Shown here: one piece after another, positions 38,929 through 47,364 of the stretch
Layout of the letters: each line of letters opens with the position of its first letter
Position numbering within the stretch: position 1 is the first letter of the stretch
From: Propionivibrio sp.
Lineage (GTDB): Bacteria; Pseudomonadota; Gammaproteobacteria; Burkholderiales; Rhodocyclaceae
Direction: 5' to 3'
Length of the DNA stretch: 64,000 bases
Assembly: GCA_029975435.1 (NCBI GenBank)
Contig: JARKPC010000011.1
Span: 1 to 64,000 of the forward strand
Notes under the pieces: model-generated
Seen by the model: only the letters and a program-made list of their open reading frames with translations
The model's database searches: none
What the model was told of the DNA's origin: nothing
Program-made: the position numbers and the translations under genes

Positions 38929-39726
38929 ATGCTGATTTACCCGAAGATTGACCCGATCGCGCTGGAGATCGGCCCGCTGGCCGTGCGTTGGTATGGACTG
39001 ATGTATCTGGCGGCCTTTCTGCAATTCTGGTGGCTCGGTCGCCGCCGCATCCTGAAGCATCCGCAAATGGCCAAGGCGGGCTGGAAAGTGCAGGAGCTCG
39101 ATGACCTGCTCTTCTACGGGGTGGTCGGCGTGATCGCCGGCGGGCGCCTGGGCCAGGTGCTTTTCTACGAGCCGGGCTACTACCTGCAACAGCCGCTGGA
39201 GATTCTTGCCGTCTGGCATGGAGGCATGTCCTTTCACGGTGGGTTCATCGGCGTGCTGCTGGCAATGGGGTGGTACGTGCGCAAGAGCGGACGGGCCTGG
39301 CTGGAGATCACTGATTTCATTGCCCCGCTGGTCCCGCTGGGACTCGCCGCAGGGCGCATCGGCAACTTCATCAACGGCGAGCTGTGGGGAAGAGTGGCCG
39401 ACCCGGACTTGCCGTGGGCCATGGTCTTCCAGCATGTCGATTTGCAGCCTCGGCATCCGTCCCAGCTCTATCAGGCAGGGCTGGAAGGTGTTCTGCTGTT
39501 CATTGTGCTGTGGGTTTATTCCGGCAAGGAACGTCCGCGCGGGGCGGTCTCGGGCGCTTTTCTGATCGGCTACGGCGTCTTCCGTTTCGTTGCCGAGTAT
39601 TTCCGTACCCCGGACGCCGGAATTTTCGGGCAGTCCGACGTGATCAGCATGGGCCAATGGCTGTCGCTGCCGATGGTGTTCGCCGGCATGGCCATGATGG
39701 CGTGGGCCTTGCGCTCGAAAAACTGA
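38929..39726 (+). CDS. lgt: prolipoprotein diacylglyceryl transferase
   Basis: 265 aa inner-membrane enzyme that attaches diacylglycerol to lipobox cysteines, the first step of lipoprotein maturation. About seven TM segments, with [19 protein letters not shown] and the Lgt signature [14 protein letters not shown]. It serves Pal and the DUF3313 and other lipoproteins seen in this window. Confidence 0.97.
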   Translation: MLIYPKIDPIALEIGPLAVRWYGLMYLAAFLQFWWLGRRRILKHPQMAKAGWKVQELDDLLFYGVVGVIAGGRLGQVLFYEPGYYLQQPLEILAVWHGGMSFHGGFIGVLLAMGWYVRKSGRAWLEITDFIAPLVPLGLAAGRIGNFINGELWGRVADPDLPWAMVFQHVDLQPRHPSQLYQAGLEGVLLFIVLWVYSGKERPRGAVSGAFLIGYGVFRFVAEYFRTPDAGIFGQSDVISMGQWLSLPMVFAGMAMMAWALRSKN

Positions 39727-39878
39727 ACCTTGTTCCCCGCCGGGGACGTGACCATGTACGTCGGCTCGCCTGCGGCTTTCCACATCGCCGGTCCTCAGCA
39801 GCTCTTTTTTGGTAGATAATTTATCCCCGGTGTGTTTCAACATCTCCCCGTTTTGCCATCGATATAAGGAAAGTCATC

Positions 39879-40289
39879 ATGAAACTCTCGCACATTGAGC
39901 ATATTGGTATTGCCGTGAAAAGCCTCGACGAAGCCATTCCGTTCTGGGAAAAGCAATTGGGCATGAAGTGCTACTCGATCGAGGAAGTCAAGGAACAGAA
40001 AGTCCGTACCGCGTTCTTCAAGATCGGACAATCCAAGATCGAATTGCTGGAGTCGACCGAGCCGGACGGCCCGATCGGCAAGTTCATCGAGAAGAAGGGT
40101 GAGGGCATCCAGCACCTGGCCATCGCCGTCGAAGGTCTGCAGGAAAATCTGACCGAGTTGGAAGGCAAGGGCGTGCAGCTGATCGACAAGGCTCCGCGCA
40201 AAGGTGCCGAAGGACTTGATATCGCCTTCCTGCATCCGAAGTCCACGTTCGGCGTGTTGCTGGAGCTGTGCGAAGATCCCAAGAAATAA
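39879..40289 (+). CDS. mce: methylmalonyl-CoA epimerase
   Basis: 136 aa vicinal-oxygen-chelate (glyoxalase fold) enzyme interconverting the R and S forms of methylmalonyl-CoA. Metal ligands are visible as H in SHIEHIGIAV, H in GIQHLAIAVEG and E in VLLELCED. It connects propionyl-CoA carboxylation with the B12-dependent mutase, fitting the cobalamin genes in this window. Monocistronic; the next gene follows a terminator. Confidence 0.94.
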   Translation: MKLSHIEHIGIAVKSLDEAIPFWEKQLGMKCYSIEEVKEQKVRTAFFKIGQSKIELLESTEPDGPIGKFIEKKGEGIQHLAIAVEGLQENLTELEGKGVQLIDKAPRKGAEGLDIAFLHPKSTFGVLLELCEDPKK

Positions 40290-40366
40290 TATTCTCTGGT
40301 AGTATCCCGAGAGAATCAGGGCTGATCCAGCCGGCAAGGCCGGCGGGCCCTCGATGGATGTGACCG
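40290..40366 (+). other. structured spacer with two hairpins
   Basis: Between the epimerase stop and the terminator. ATTCTCT at 40291-40297 pairs with AGAGAAT at 40310-40316, and a nested GC-rich structure (AGGGC ... GCCGGC AA GCCGGC ... GCCCT) lies at about 40318-40352. It matches no riboswitch class I recognise. Confidence 0.4.
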
Positions 40367-40391
40367 AAAACCGCCCGCCCTGGGCGGTTTT
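40367..40391 (+). terminator. intrinsic terminator-like hairpin before the 531-aa gene
   Basis: AAAACCGCCC, loop of 5, GGGCGGTTTT followed by AA. It ends 20 bases before the next ATG, so it could be the epimerase terminator or an attenuator for the downstream gene. Confidence 0.75.
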
Positions 40392-40411
40392 AACTCTCTA
40401 GGGAGGCGTCG

Positions 40412-42007
40412 ATGATCGGTTTTTCGCTGCCGTCGACTCAGGCGACCAATCTGGCGGATTTCCGCGATGCCAAGAGTGCGGAGAAATGGCTTGCCGCGCA
40501 GCCGCAGGCGAATGTCGCAGTCATGCTTTCCAGCCTGGTAAAGCAGATCGACGCCTTCAACCATTACGATATTGCCGCGCGAGAGCGTTTCAAGACCATG
40601 GAGGTGCTGCGCAAGGCCATCTTCGCGGTCAATAACGATTGCCGCCGCCGCTTCGAAAACAAACTGTTGCCGCTCGCGCCCGCAGAACAATCGACGCTCG
40701 ATGCGGTTCGCCGATTGTGGCGGCTTTGCGCCGTGGCCTACCAGCACTGCCTGCAATCCTGCGTGGAGGGCGACGCCGCCTTGTCTGCGTATGCCGCAAG
40801 AGTGGCGCACCGCGTTCTGTTCTGCCTGCGCGTTGAACAGCTGGATAGCTACGCCGCGGCGGTCGAGCCGGGGCCGGGCTTCTGGCGGAACCTGCATGCC
40901 GTATTGATGGCGGCCGAGGGACTCGGTGTTGCGGGCGAACCGGTCGACGATCGTTTACTCGGCGAGACCAGCGAGTCGACGGTTACCGGCCAATATGCCA
41001 TGGCGTTGATGCTGCATCTGGCTCGTCCGTTCGCGCTGACTGGCGGACAGTTTGCCGCTGTCGTGCGTTGGCTGGCCCGCTGGCGCGAACAGGTTTCGAT
41101 CGCCGACCGACCGGACCGGAGCGAAAAATCCATCTGCATACCCCTGGACCTGTCGGTAGATCGGCCGGCCCATGCTTCGCCGGATCCGGCCTATCTTCCC
41201 CGCTGGCTGTCGCTCGGCAGCGTTCTGCGCAAGATCCGGCGGCGGATCGAGTCCCTGGATGCCGGCGAGTCGCCGGAAAGCCTCAAGCTGGGAAGCGGCC
41301 TTTCCGCGGATGCCTGCCGCATGCTGCTCGAGATGCTTGGTCGCCATCTGCAGCGTCCTCCGGTGGATCCGGGAGATCCGGACAGCCTGCCGGAACTGGC
41401 CGTTGGCGCCGGGTTGGTCAATATCTACCGTCTGCTCGGAGGCGAGGGGCTGGAGGATGCGCTGCATCCGGCCTCCTCCGCGGACAACCATCTCTCGAAG
41501 GAGCAACTGGCCGTATTCGGGCATGTCGTGCGCGAACATCGGGCTCCTCCGGAAACAACGCTCGAGACATGGCGTCTGGGGCGCGGCGACGGAAACGAAA
41601 TGGTACTGTTACGTCCGGCAGGAGCCGGGACGTCGCGGCTGTCACTGCATGGTTTGCTCGCCATCCGGCGGCAGGATCGCTGCCAACTCGCGGTGATCAC
41701 CAGCCTGGAGCAGCGCACGGACGGGATGCTGTGCGCTACCCTCGACCTGCTCCCCGGGGATGCCGTTCCGCGTGTGGCCGAAATACGCGAAAGAGCCTCC
41801 GGCAAGAACTCTCGTCACCCGGCCTTTCTGCTTCCCGCGAGTGGAGGCGGCCAGCAGAGTCTGCTTCTGCCCGGAGGAATGATGGCGCGGGCGACCGCTG
41901 TCCGGTTCTACGATGGCAGCGGCCAGTTTTTGCCGGGGCTGCGTCTTGTCGACTGCCTGGAGCGGGGCAGCGAGGTCGAGTACTGGCGGGTTTCGGCCGA
42001 AAAATGA
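40412..42007 (+). CDS. uncharacterised protein with possible degenerate PilZ-like C-terminal region
   Basis: 531 aa, no signal peptide or TM. The N-terminal two thirds are alpha-helical (for example KTMEVLRKAIFAVNNDCRRRFENKLLPL). The last about 130 residues look beta-rich and resemble the C-terminal half of long PilZ-type c-di-GMP proteins of beta- and gammaproteobacteria (a LLAIR segment, then HPAFLLPASGGGQQSLLLPGGMM). No canonical RxxxR or DxSxxG motif is seen, so nucleotide binding is doubtful. GGGAGG lies 7 bases before the ATG. I do not recognise a function. Downstream cutA is 51 bases away. Confidence 0.6.
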   Translation: MIGFSLPSTQATNLADFRDAKSAEKWLAAQPQANVAVMLSSLVKQIDAFNHYDIAARERFKTMEVLRKAIFAVNNDCRRRFENKLLPLAPAEQSTLDAVRRLWRLCAVAYQHCLQSCVEGDAALSAYAARVAHRVLFCLRVEQLDSYAAAVEPGPGFWRNLHAVLMAAEGLGVAGEPVDDRLLGETSESTVTGQYAMALMLHLARPFALTGGQFAAVVRWLARWREQVSIADRPDRSEKSICIPLDLSVDRPAHASPDPAYLPRWLSLGSVLRKIRRRIESLDAGESPESLKLGSGLSADACRMLLEMLGRHLQRPPVDPGDPDSLPELAVGAGLVNIYRLLGGEGLEDALHPASSADNHLSKEQLAVFGHVVREHRAPPETTLETWRLGRGDGNEMVLLRPAGAGTSRLSLHGLLAIRRQDRCQLAVITSLEQRTDGMLCATLDLLPGDAVPRVAEIRERASGKNSRHPAFLLPASGGGQQSLLLPGGMMARATAVRFYDGSGQFLPGLRLVDCLERGSEVEYWRVSAEK

Positions 42008-42058
42008 ACGAAACGGCGGGTTGATGGGCCGAAACGGTACTGATGGAATGAACTCTTA

Positions 42059-42394
42059 ATGAATGTCCTGCTTGTCGTGACCAATCTGCCTGACCGGGAA
42101 TCCGCCGAAGCCTTGGCCCGGAGTCTGGTGGAAAAGCAGGTGGCCGCGTGCGTGAACATCCTGCAACCCTGTCGTTCGGTTTATCGCTGGAAAGGGACCG
42201 TCGAGTGGGCGGATGAGGTGCCGTTGCTGATCAAGACCACCGAAGCGCGCTACTCGGACCTGGAAGCTGCGATCCGCGAACAGCATCCCTACGAGATTCC
42301 GGAAATCATCGCCCTGTCGGTGGTGAACGGCTTACCCGATTATCTCGCCTGGCTGGTTGCGGAGACCGAGGCCGACAATTGGCTATCTGCGTGA
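42059..42394 (+). CDS. cutA: divalent cation tolerance protein CutA
   Basis: 111 aa, normal length. Conserved pattern: VVTNLPDRESAEALARSLVEKQVAACVNIL, then YRWKGTVEWADEVPLLIKTT and HPYEIPEIIAL. Trimeric PII-like fold, implicated in copper tolerance in E. coli. Its stop overlaps the dsbD ATG (TGATG), as in many genomes where cutA and dsbD are paired. Confidence 0.96.
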   Translation: MNVLLVVTNLPDRESAEALARSLVEKQVAACVNILQPCRSVYRWKGTVEWADEVPLLIKTTEARYSDLEAAIREQHPYEIPEIIALSVVNGLPDYLAWLVAETEADNWLSA

Positions 42395-44145
42395 TGCGTT
42401 CTCTGGCCTTCATTCTGCTGTGGATGGCGAGCAGCCTGGCGGGGGCGGCCGAGCTTCTGCATCCGGCAGAAGCTTTCAAACCCTCGGCGCGCGCGCTCGA
42501 CGGACGGACGATCGAGGTGCGCTTCGAGATAGCCAAGGGTTATTACCTGTACCGCGACAAATTCCGTTTTGCCGTCGACGCGGAAGTCGTCAAACTGGGC
42601 ACTCCATCGCTCCCGAAGGGCAAGGAAAAGATGGATGAGACTTTTGGCAAGGTCGAGGTCTTCTACCGCGAGGCGCTCGTCCGATTGCCGGTGGAGCGCA
42701 ACAGTTCAGGGGTCTTGCCGCTGACCCTGCAGGTGACTTCCCAAGGGTGCGCCGATGCCGGCGTGTGCTATCCGCCACAGAAGCAGCAGGTCAGTGTTCA
42801 GTTGCCCGACCCGGCCAGCGTGCCGCCGAGCCCCCCTGCGGAGAGCGACGAGTCGGGGCGTATCGCCCGTCTGCTGGCCAACGCAACCCTGTGGTGGGTA
42901 GCGGCCAGCTTCCTTGGCTTCGGCGTGCTGCTTTCGCTGACGCCGTGCACCTTCCCGATGGTGCCGATCCTGTCCGGCATCATTGTCGGGGCCGGGCGCA
43001 ATGGACTGGCGGTGTCGCATGCGCGCGCCTTTGCCCTGTCGCTGGCCTACGTTCTCGGCATGGCGGTGACGTATGCCGGGGCGGGGGTGGTGGCGGCCCT
43101 GTCCGGAACGATGGTTTCGAGCGCGCTGCAAAACGCCTGGGTGCTCGGCGGCTTCGCCCTTGTCTTCGTGGTTCTGGCGTTGTCGATGTTCGGTCTTTTC
43201 GAGTTGCAGTTGCCATCGTTCCTGCAGAGCAAGATCACCGAGGAGGCCTCGCATCTCCACGGCGGTTCCTTGCCCGGCGTGGCACTGATGGGGGCGCTCT
43301 CGTCGCTGATCGTCGGGCCGTGCGTGGCGGCGCCGCTGGCCGGAGCCTTGCTCTATATCGCCGGAACCGGAGACGTCCTGCTGGGCGGCCTGGCGCTGTT
43401 CTGCATGGGGGTTGGCATGGGCTTGCCGCTCCTGGCGATCGGCCTCTCTGCGGGAACACTGTTGCCCAAGGCCGGTCCGTGGATGGTGGCCATCAACAAG
43501 GTCTTCGGCGTTTTCCTGCTGGCCAGTGCCGTGTGGATCGTGAGCCCGCTGCTTCCGGTGGCGGTGCAGATGCTGGCCTGGGCGCTGCTGCTGATCGTCC
43601 CCGCCGTATTCATGCGGGCCATCGACCCGCTACCGCAACACGCTCACGGTTGGCAGCGTTTCGGCAAGGCCGTCGGCGTGGTCATGCTGCTGCTGGGAGC
43701 GGCGATGTTGGTCGGTGCGTTATCCGGCGCCAGGGATCCGTTGCAGCCTTTGTCCGGGTTAGGCCAATCCGGAAGTAGCGAATCTCGCCGACTCCCCTTC
43801 GAACGCGTCCGCTCACTGGGTGAACTCGAAACAAGGATTGCCGGCGCCGGCAGGCCGGTGATGCTCGATTTCTATGCCGACTGGTGTGTGTCGTGCAAGG
43901 AAATGGAGCGCTTCACCTTTTCCGACGCGCGTGTGCAGGAGAAGTTGTCCGGATGGTTGCTGCTGCAGGCCGACGTAACTGCCAACTCGCCCGAAGACAA
44001 GGAATTGCTTGCCCGCTTCCGGCTTTACGGGCCGCCCGGCATCATCTTCTTCGACCCGGCCGGAAAAGAGCTGGCCGGGGTGCGTGTCGTCGGATTCCAG
44101 AAAGCCGACGAGTTCCTTACTTCGCTGGCGGCGACTCGGTTGTAA
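42394..44145 (+). CDS. dsbD: thiol:disulfide interchange protein DsbD
   Basis: 583 aa. Signal peptide (MRSLAFILLWMASSLAGA), N-terminal periplasmic domain with the CADAGVCYPP cysteine pair, an eight-TM core with cysteines in LTPCTFPMVPIL and VGPCVAAPLAGALL, and a C-terminal thioredoxin domain with YADWCVSCKEME. All three cysteine pairs are intact, so it can pass electrons from thioredoxin to periplasmic DsbC and cytochrome c maturation. ATG 42394 overlaps the cutA stop; upstream TTG and GTG codons are less likely. Confidence 0.96.
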   Translation: MRSLAFILLWMASSLAGAAELLHPAEAFKPSARALDGRTIEVRFEIAKGYYLYRDKFRFAVDAEVVKLGTPSLPKGKEKMDETFGKVEVFYREALVRLPVERNSSGVLPLTLQVTSQGCADAGVCYPPQKQQVSVQLPDPASVPPSPPAESDESGRIARLLANATLWWVAASFLGFGVLLSLTPCTFPMVPILSGIIVGAGRNGLAVSHARAFALSLAYVLGMAVTYAGAGVVAALSGTMVSSALQNAWVLGGFALVFVVLALSMFGLFELQLPSFLQSKITEEASHLHGGSLPGVALMGALSSLIVGPCVAAPLAGALLYIAGTGDVLLGGLALFCMGVGMGLPLLAIGLSAGTLLPKAGPWMVAINKVFGVFLLASAVWIVSPLLPVAVQMLAWALLLIVPAVFMRAIDPLPQHAHGWQRFGKAVGVVMLLLGAAMLVGALSGARDPLQPLSGLGQSGSSESRRLPFERVRSLGELETRIAGAGRPVMLDFYADWCVSCKEMERFTFSDARVQEKLSGWLLLQADVTANSPEDKELLARFRLYGPPGIIFFDPAGKELAGVRVVGFQKADEFLTSLAATRL

Positions 44146-44392
44146 CCGTGGCCGCGATCCCTGCGGTCAGGATGCCGAGCATGACCTGCGCGTGTTCGGC
44201 GGCCTCGCGGCCGAGACTGGTCAGGTAACCTCCGTCGATCTGGGTGATCAACCCCTTGGCGTGCAGGCGCACTACTGCCGCCTTGATATCCGCATCGGCC
44301 GTCTTGTGTACCTTGATTCCTTGCTGTCCCGTGTCGAGGTCGAAACGGATCAGGGTGTTGAGCTCATGAACCAGATCGGGTGTATAGGGCAT
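44117..44392 (-). CDS. TIGR02647 family small protein
   Basis: 91 aa conserved protein of unknown function (annotated as DNA-binding in some genomes). Characteristic core: LHAKGLITQIDGGYLTSLGREAAEHAQ. The start ATG 44392 (MPYTPDLVHEL) has AGGTG 7 bases upstream; a GTG at 44399 is possible. Its last 29 bases overlap the 3' end of dsbD on the opposite strand. Confidence 0.85.
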   Translation of the reverse strand: MPYTPDLVHELNTLIRFDLDTGQQGIKVHKTADADIKAAVVRLHAKGLITQIDGGYLTSLGREAAEHAQVMLGILTAGIAATVTTESPPAK

Positions 44393-44436
44393 GGTGTTCA
44401 CCTGGCTGCGGAAAGCCTCATTCTACGCGAGGTTTT

Positions 44437-45990
44437 TCAGGAGCTGCACGAGAGCATCGAGCATCCCGGCTTATGGCGCGCCCAATCGGGACGTTTCTGC
44501 GCGAACGATTCCGCGCCGGGCTGCTCGTCATAAGGACGGCGCACAACCTCGAGCAACTCGTGAATCATCGATGGGTCGCCTTGTTCAGCGCGGTCTATGG
44601 CCTGCTGCGCGAGGTAGTTGCGCAAGACGTAGACCGGATTGACGGCATACATGCGCTTCCGGCGGATGTCGTCCGGCTCGCCGTCGGACGCCACACGCCC
44701 GGCCCAGCGTTGCAGCCAGGCCTCGAGGGTCGGGAGGTTGGCGGCCTGTTTGTCCGCATCGTAGAACGCTTCTGTCAGTTTGCCGATGCCGGGTGAACGA
44801 GGATCGACATCAGCCAGGCGGCGGAAAAACAGCGTCATGTCGATCTCGGCGCGATGCAGCAGGTCGAATGCTTCCTCGACGAGCGGCGCGTCGTCTTCGC
44901 GCCAGGCGGCGAAGCCGAACTTGGCGGCGAAAGAACGCTGGAATTCCTGTGAGTAAGTTTCGTTGAATCGCTCGAGTCCCGCATTGAGCGCTTCGGTATC
45001 CGGAGCGACGCGGCCCAGCGCTTCGGCCAGGCGCTCGAGGTTCCAGCGCGCGATCTGTGGCTGGCGGGCGAAACAATAGCGGCGCCCTTGTGCGTCCGTG
45101 GTGTTCGGTGTCCAGGCTGGGTCGAAGTTATCGACCCAGCCGTATGGGCCGTAATCGATGGTCAGTCCAAGGATCGACATGTTGTCGGTATTCATCACGC
45201 CGTGCACGAAGCCGACACGCATCCAATGCACGACCAGGCGTGCCGTGCGTTCACAGATTTCGCCGAACCACCGCAACAGCCGTTCGCCAGGATCGCCCAC
45301 GATTTCGGGGAAATCGCGATCGATGGTGAACTGGATCATTTGCCTGAGCAGCGCCTCGTCGCCGCGCGAGGCGGGGAGTTCGAAGTGCCCGAAGCGGGTG
45401 AAGGACGGCGCGACGCGGCAGACAATGGCCCCCGGTTCGGCGACCGGATTGCCGTCGTAGAACATATCGCGCACCACGGCTTCGCCGGTGGTTAGCAGCG
45501 CAAGTGCCCGGGTTGTCGGCACTCCCAGATGGTGCATGGCCTCGCTGCACAGGAATTCGCGAACCGACGAGCGCAATACGGCGCGACCGTCGGCTCTCCG
45601 GGAGTACGGTGTTGGTCCGGCTCCCTTGAGTTGCAGTTCAAAGCGCTGTCCGGCCCGATTGACGGCTTCGCCCAGAAATATGGCGCGCCCGTCGCCAAGC
45701 TGGCGCGCCCACGATCCGAACTGATGACCGCCATAGCACGTGGCGTAGGTGGCCATGCCCGGCAAGACCCCGTTGCCGGCAAGCGCCGCCAGCCATTCCG
45801 GCGAAGTCAGCTCGCGTTCGCCGAGGTCGAGGGTACTGGCCATTTCTCGTGACCAAGCCACGAGTTGCGGTGCCGCAACGGGGGTTGGAGCGACCGTGGA
45901 CCAGGCGGCGCCAGTCACCTGGCGCGGATGGTTACGCGTGTCGGCATCGCCGGGCAGTTCCCGCACCAGGCGGTTGTCGAAGCGCAGCAT
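44437..45990 (-). CDS. selO: protein adenylyltransferase SelO (YdiU)
   Basis: 517 aa pseudokinase-fold enzyme that AMPylates target proteins, linked to redox control. Conserved stretches: [71 protein letters not shown]. The C terminus CSMLSCSS is the family tail, which is selenocysteine in some eukaryotes and Cys here. The ATG 45990 is preferred to an in-frame TTG at 46005. Confidence 0.95.
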   Translation of the reverse strand: MLRFDNRLVRELPGDADTRNHPRQVTGAAWSTVAPTPVAAPQLVAWSREMASTLDLGERELTSPEWLAALAGNGVLPGMATYATCYGGHQFGSWARQLGDGRAIFLGEAVNRAGQRFELQLKGAGPTPYSRRADGRAVLRSSVREFLCSEAMHHLGVPTTRALALLTTGEAVVRDMFYDGNPVAEPGAIVCRVAPSFTRFGHFELPASRGDEALLRQMIQFTIDRDFPEIVGDPGERLLRWFGEICERTARLVVHWMRVGFVHGVMNTDNMSILGLTIDYGPYGWVDNFDPAWTPNTTDAQGRRYCFARQPQIARWNLERLAEALGRVAPDTEALNAGLERFNETYSQEFQRSFAAKFGFAAWREDDAPLVEEAFDLLHRAEIDMTLFFRRLADVDPRSPGIGKLTEAFYDADKQAANLPTLEAWLQRWAGRVASDGEPDDIRRKRMYAVNPVYVLRNYLAQQAIDRAEQGDPSMIHELLEVVRRPYDEQPGAESFAQKRPDWARHKPGCSMLSCSS

Positions 45991-46082
45991 GGGATCTCGT
46001 GCCAAAAAGAAGGTGCATTTTGGGCACGGAGTCCGGCAAACAAGTTCCCCGGCGGGGACGTGCGAGAATCGGCAGCGGATGG

Positions 46083-46118
46083 AAAAACAGCCTGGAAAGC
46101 GTTTGCTTTCCAGGCTGT
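46083..46118 (-). terminator. intrinsic terminator after 6S RNA
   Basis: On the minus strand: ACAGCCTGGAAAGC, loop of 4, GCTTTCCAGGCTGT, then five T. A 14-bp stem directly downstream of the 6S RNA 3' end. Confidence 0.92.
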
Positions 46119-46126
46119 CGAATAAT

Positions 46127-46305
46127 GTCCCCGCCTGTGCCGTTAGGCCGGCATCCTGAACCGGAGTTCAGATTGGGATGCTTTCCTTCCGCATCAGGTC
46201 CACCCGTCAGAGGGGCGGGCACAACAGCAGTATTAAGGTCAGCAACCGATGCCAATATAGCATTGGTTCAAGGAATCTATGGCCTTGACGAACACCGCAG
46301 GGAAC
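46127..46305 (-). ncRNA. ssrS: 6S RNA
   Basis: About 179 nt between zapA and a strong terminator, the classic 6S location. Read on the minus strand, the 5' part (GTTCCCTGCGGTGTTCGTC AAGGCC) can pair, with bulges, to the 3' part (GGCCTAACGGCACAGG CGGGGAC), forming the closing stem around a large internal region with ATAGATTCCTTGAACC. It binds sigma70 RNA polymerase and mimics an open promoter. Ends are approximate. Confidence 0.88.
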
Positions 46306-46318
46306 AACTGGCGGAAGC

Positions 46319-46666
46319 TCAAATCAACTTGTCTTGCGGTACCAGTACCGAGTCGAGCTGCGCTTCCATGAGGGAGATTCTACGCTTTACGGCACCGAAG
46401 TCCAGCCCTGTTTCGGGACGCGGGTAGTGAGCCGGGAGTGCCTGCGGTTGAGCGCTTTGAGACAGGAATTCGTGCGCGATGTTGAGCGCCGCCATGACGG
46501 CGATGCGTTCGGAAATGTTGCTGCGGGTCTTTTCCGCGATGTCGTGCATCTTCGCGTCGACGTAGGCGACGGCGGCGAGGAGGGCGTCACGCTCTTCGGG
46601 AGGACAGGCGACCCGGTATTCCTTGCCGAGCAGTACGATGTCGAGATAATTGGCTTCGTTGGGCAT
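46319..46666 (-). CDS. zapA: cell division protein ZapA
   Basis: 115 aa. N-terminal ZapA domain with DIVLLGKEYRVACPPEERDALLAAVAYVDAKM, then a coiled-coil tail. Stabilises FtsZ bundles. The start ATG 46666 (MPNEANYLDI); the longer frame to 46831 overlaps the coiled-coil gene and is a shadow. Followed by 6S RNA on the same transcript strand. Confidence 0.95.
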   Translation of the reverse strand: MPNEANYLDIVLLGKEYRVACPPEERDALLAAVAYVDAKMHDIAEKTRSNISERIAVMAALNIAHEFLSQSAQPQALPAHYPRPETGLDFGAVKRRISLMEAQLDSVLVPQDKLI

Positions 46667-46674
46667 GTGCGGGT

Positions 46675-46884
46675 TCAGGCGGTAGTTGCCTTGGCCTCCG
46701 GCAATTGTTGCGCGAGTTTCTCGATCCGGTTGCGCGCCGTGTCCATGCGCTCTTCGAGCCCTTTCTTCTCCGCCTCGGAGGTGGCCAGTTGCTGCCTGAG
46801 CTGATTGTTTTCCGCACGCAGGCTGCGGCACAGCGAAGCCACCTGGGCAATTTTGCTTTCGAGTGCGTTGAGTTCGTTGACCAT
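46675..46884 (-). CDS. small coiled-coil protein, ZapB/TIGR02449-like
   Basis: 69 aa almost entirely coiled coil (MVNELNALESKIAQVASLC ... LRQQLATSEAEKKGLEERM). It sits eight bases upstream of zapA, where beta- and gammaproteobacteria often encode a ZapB-like partner of ZapA. Probably a division-ring accessory protein; by homology only. Confidence 0.8.
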   Translation of the reverse strand: MVNELNALESKIAQVASLCRSLRAENNQLRQQLATSEAEKKGLEERMDTARNRIEKLAQQLPEAKATTA

Positions 46885-46995
46885 TGGCGGACTATAGTTT
46901 CAAAAACCTAGCTGAGTCAAGGGCTAAGCGCGGGTTTTAAATGTGAATTGTTTCTCCCGGATGATTGGCGAAAAGCGGCTTGGCGCCGCGTGGAC

Positions 46996-47001
46996 TATAA
47001 T
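46996..47001 (+). promoter_or_regulatory. -10 element before the cobalamin riboswitch
   Basis: TATAAT about 45 bases before the riboswitch core. No good -35 at the right spacing. Predicted start near 47008. Confidence 0.4.
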
Positions 47002-47040
47002 CCGCCGTTCCGTCGCTGGTTCAGCGGCGGAAACAAATGT

Positions 47041-47222
47041 GCAAGGTGCCGCCAAGCAGATTCTCTGCCGCGGTTAAACGGGAAACAGGTGCGTGTTTGA
47101 ACAACGCAATGCCTGTGCTGCCCCCGCAACGGTAAGCAAGTGTGGATGCATCGAAATGCCACTGGGCGAATGCCTGGGAAGGCGGTGCATCAGGACTTGC
47201 GAGCCCGGATACCGGCCTGTGC
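47041..47222 (+). ncRNA. cobalamin (AdoCbl) riboswitch
   Basis: Order of conserved elements: AGGTGCC, GCGGTTAAACGGGAAACAGGTG, then the B12 box GCTGCCCCCGCAACGGTA (47117-47134) and the closing GAGCCCGGATACCGGCC (47201-47217). It controls btuB, whose ATG lies 140 bases later, probably by ribosome-site sequestration or termination in response to cobalamin. Confidence 0.95.
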
Positions 47223-47364
47223 GCAATGGAAGGAAGTGCCGCGGGGAGGCGGACACGGAATTTTCGGCCCGATATCGGGCAGGGTTCAGGTTATCTCCCT
47301 CAGGTTCTTCCTGTTTATTGACTGCCGGTATGCGGGGACGCCTGCCGGCTTGAGGGAGAAGCAA

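Noticed and set aside
40290-40366. c-di-GMP (GEMM) or other known riboswitch
   Set aside because: None of the conserved GEMM, SAM/SAH, TPP or preQ1 core sequences is present.
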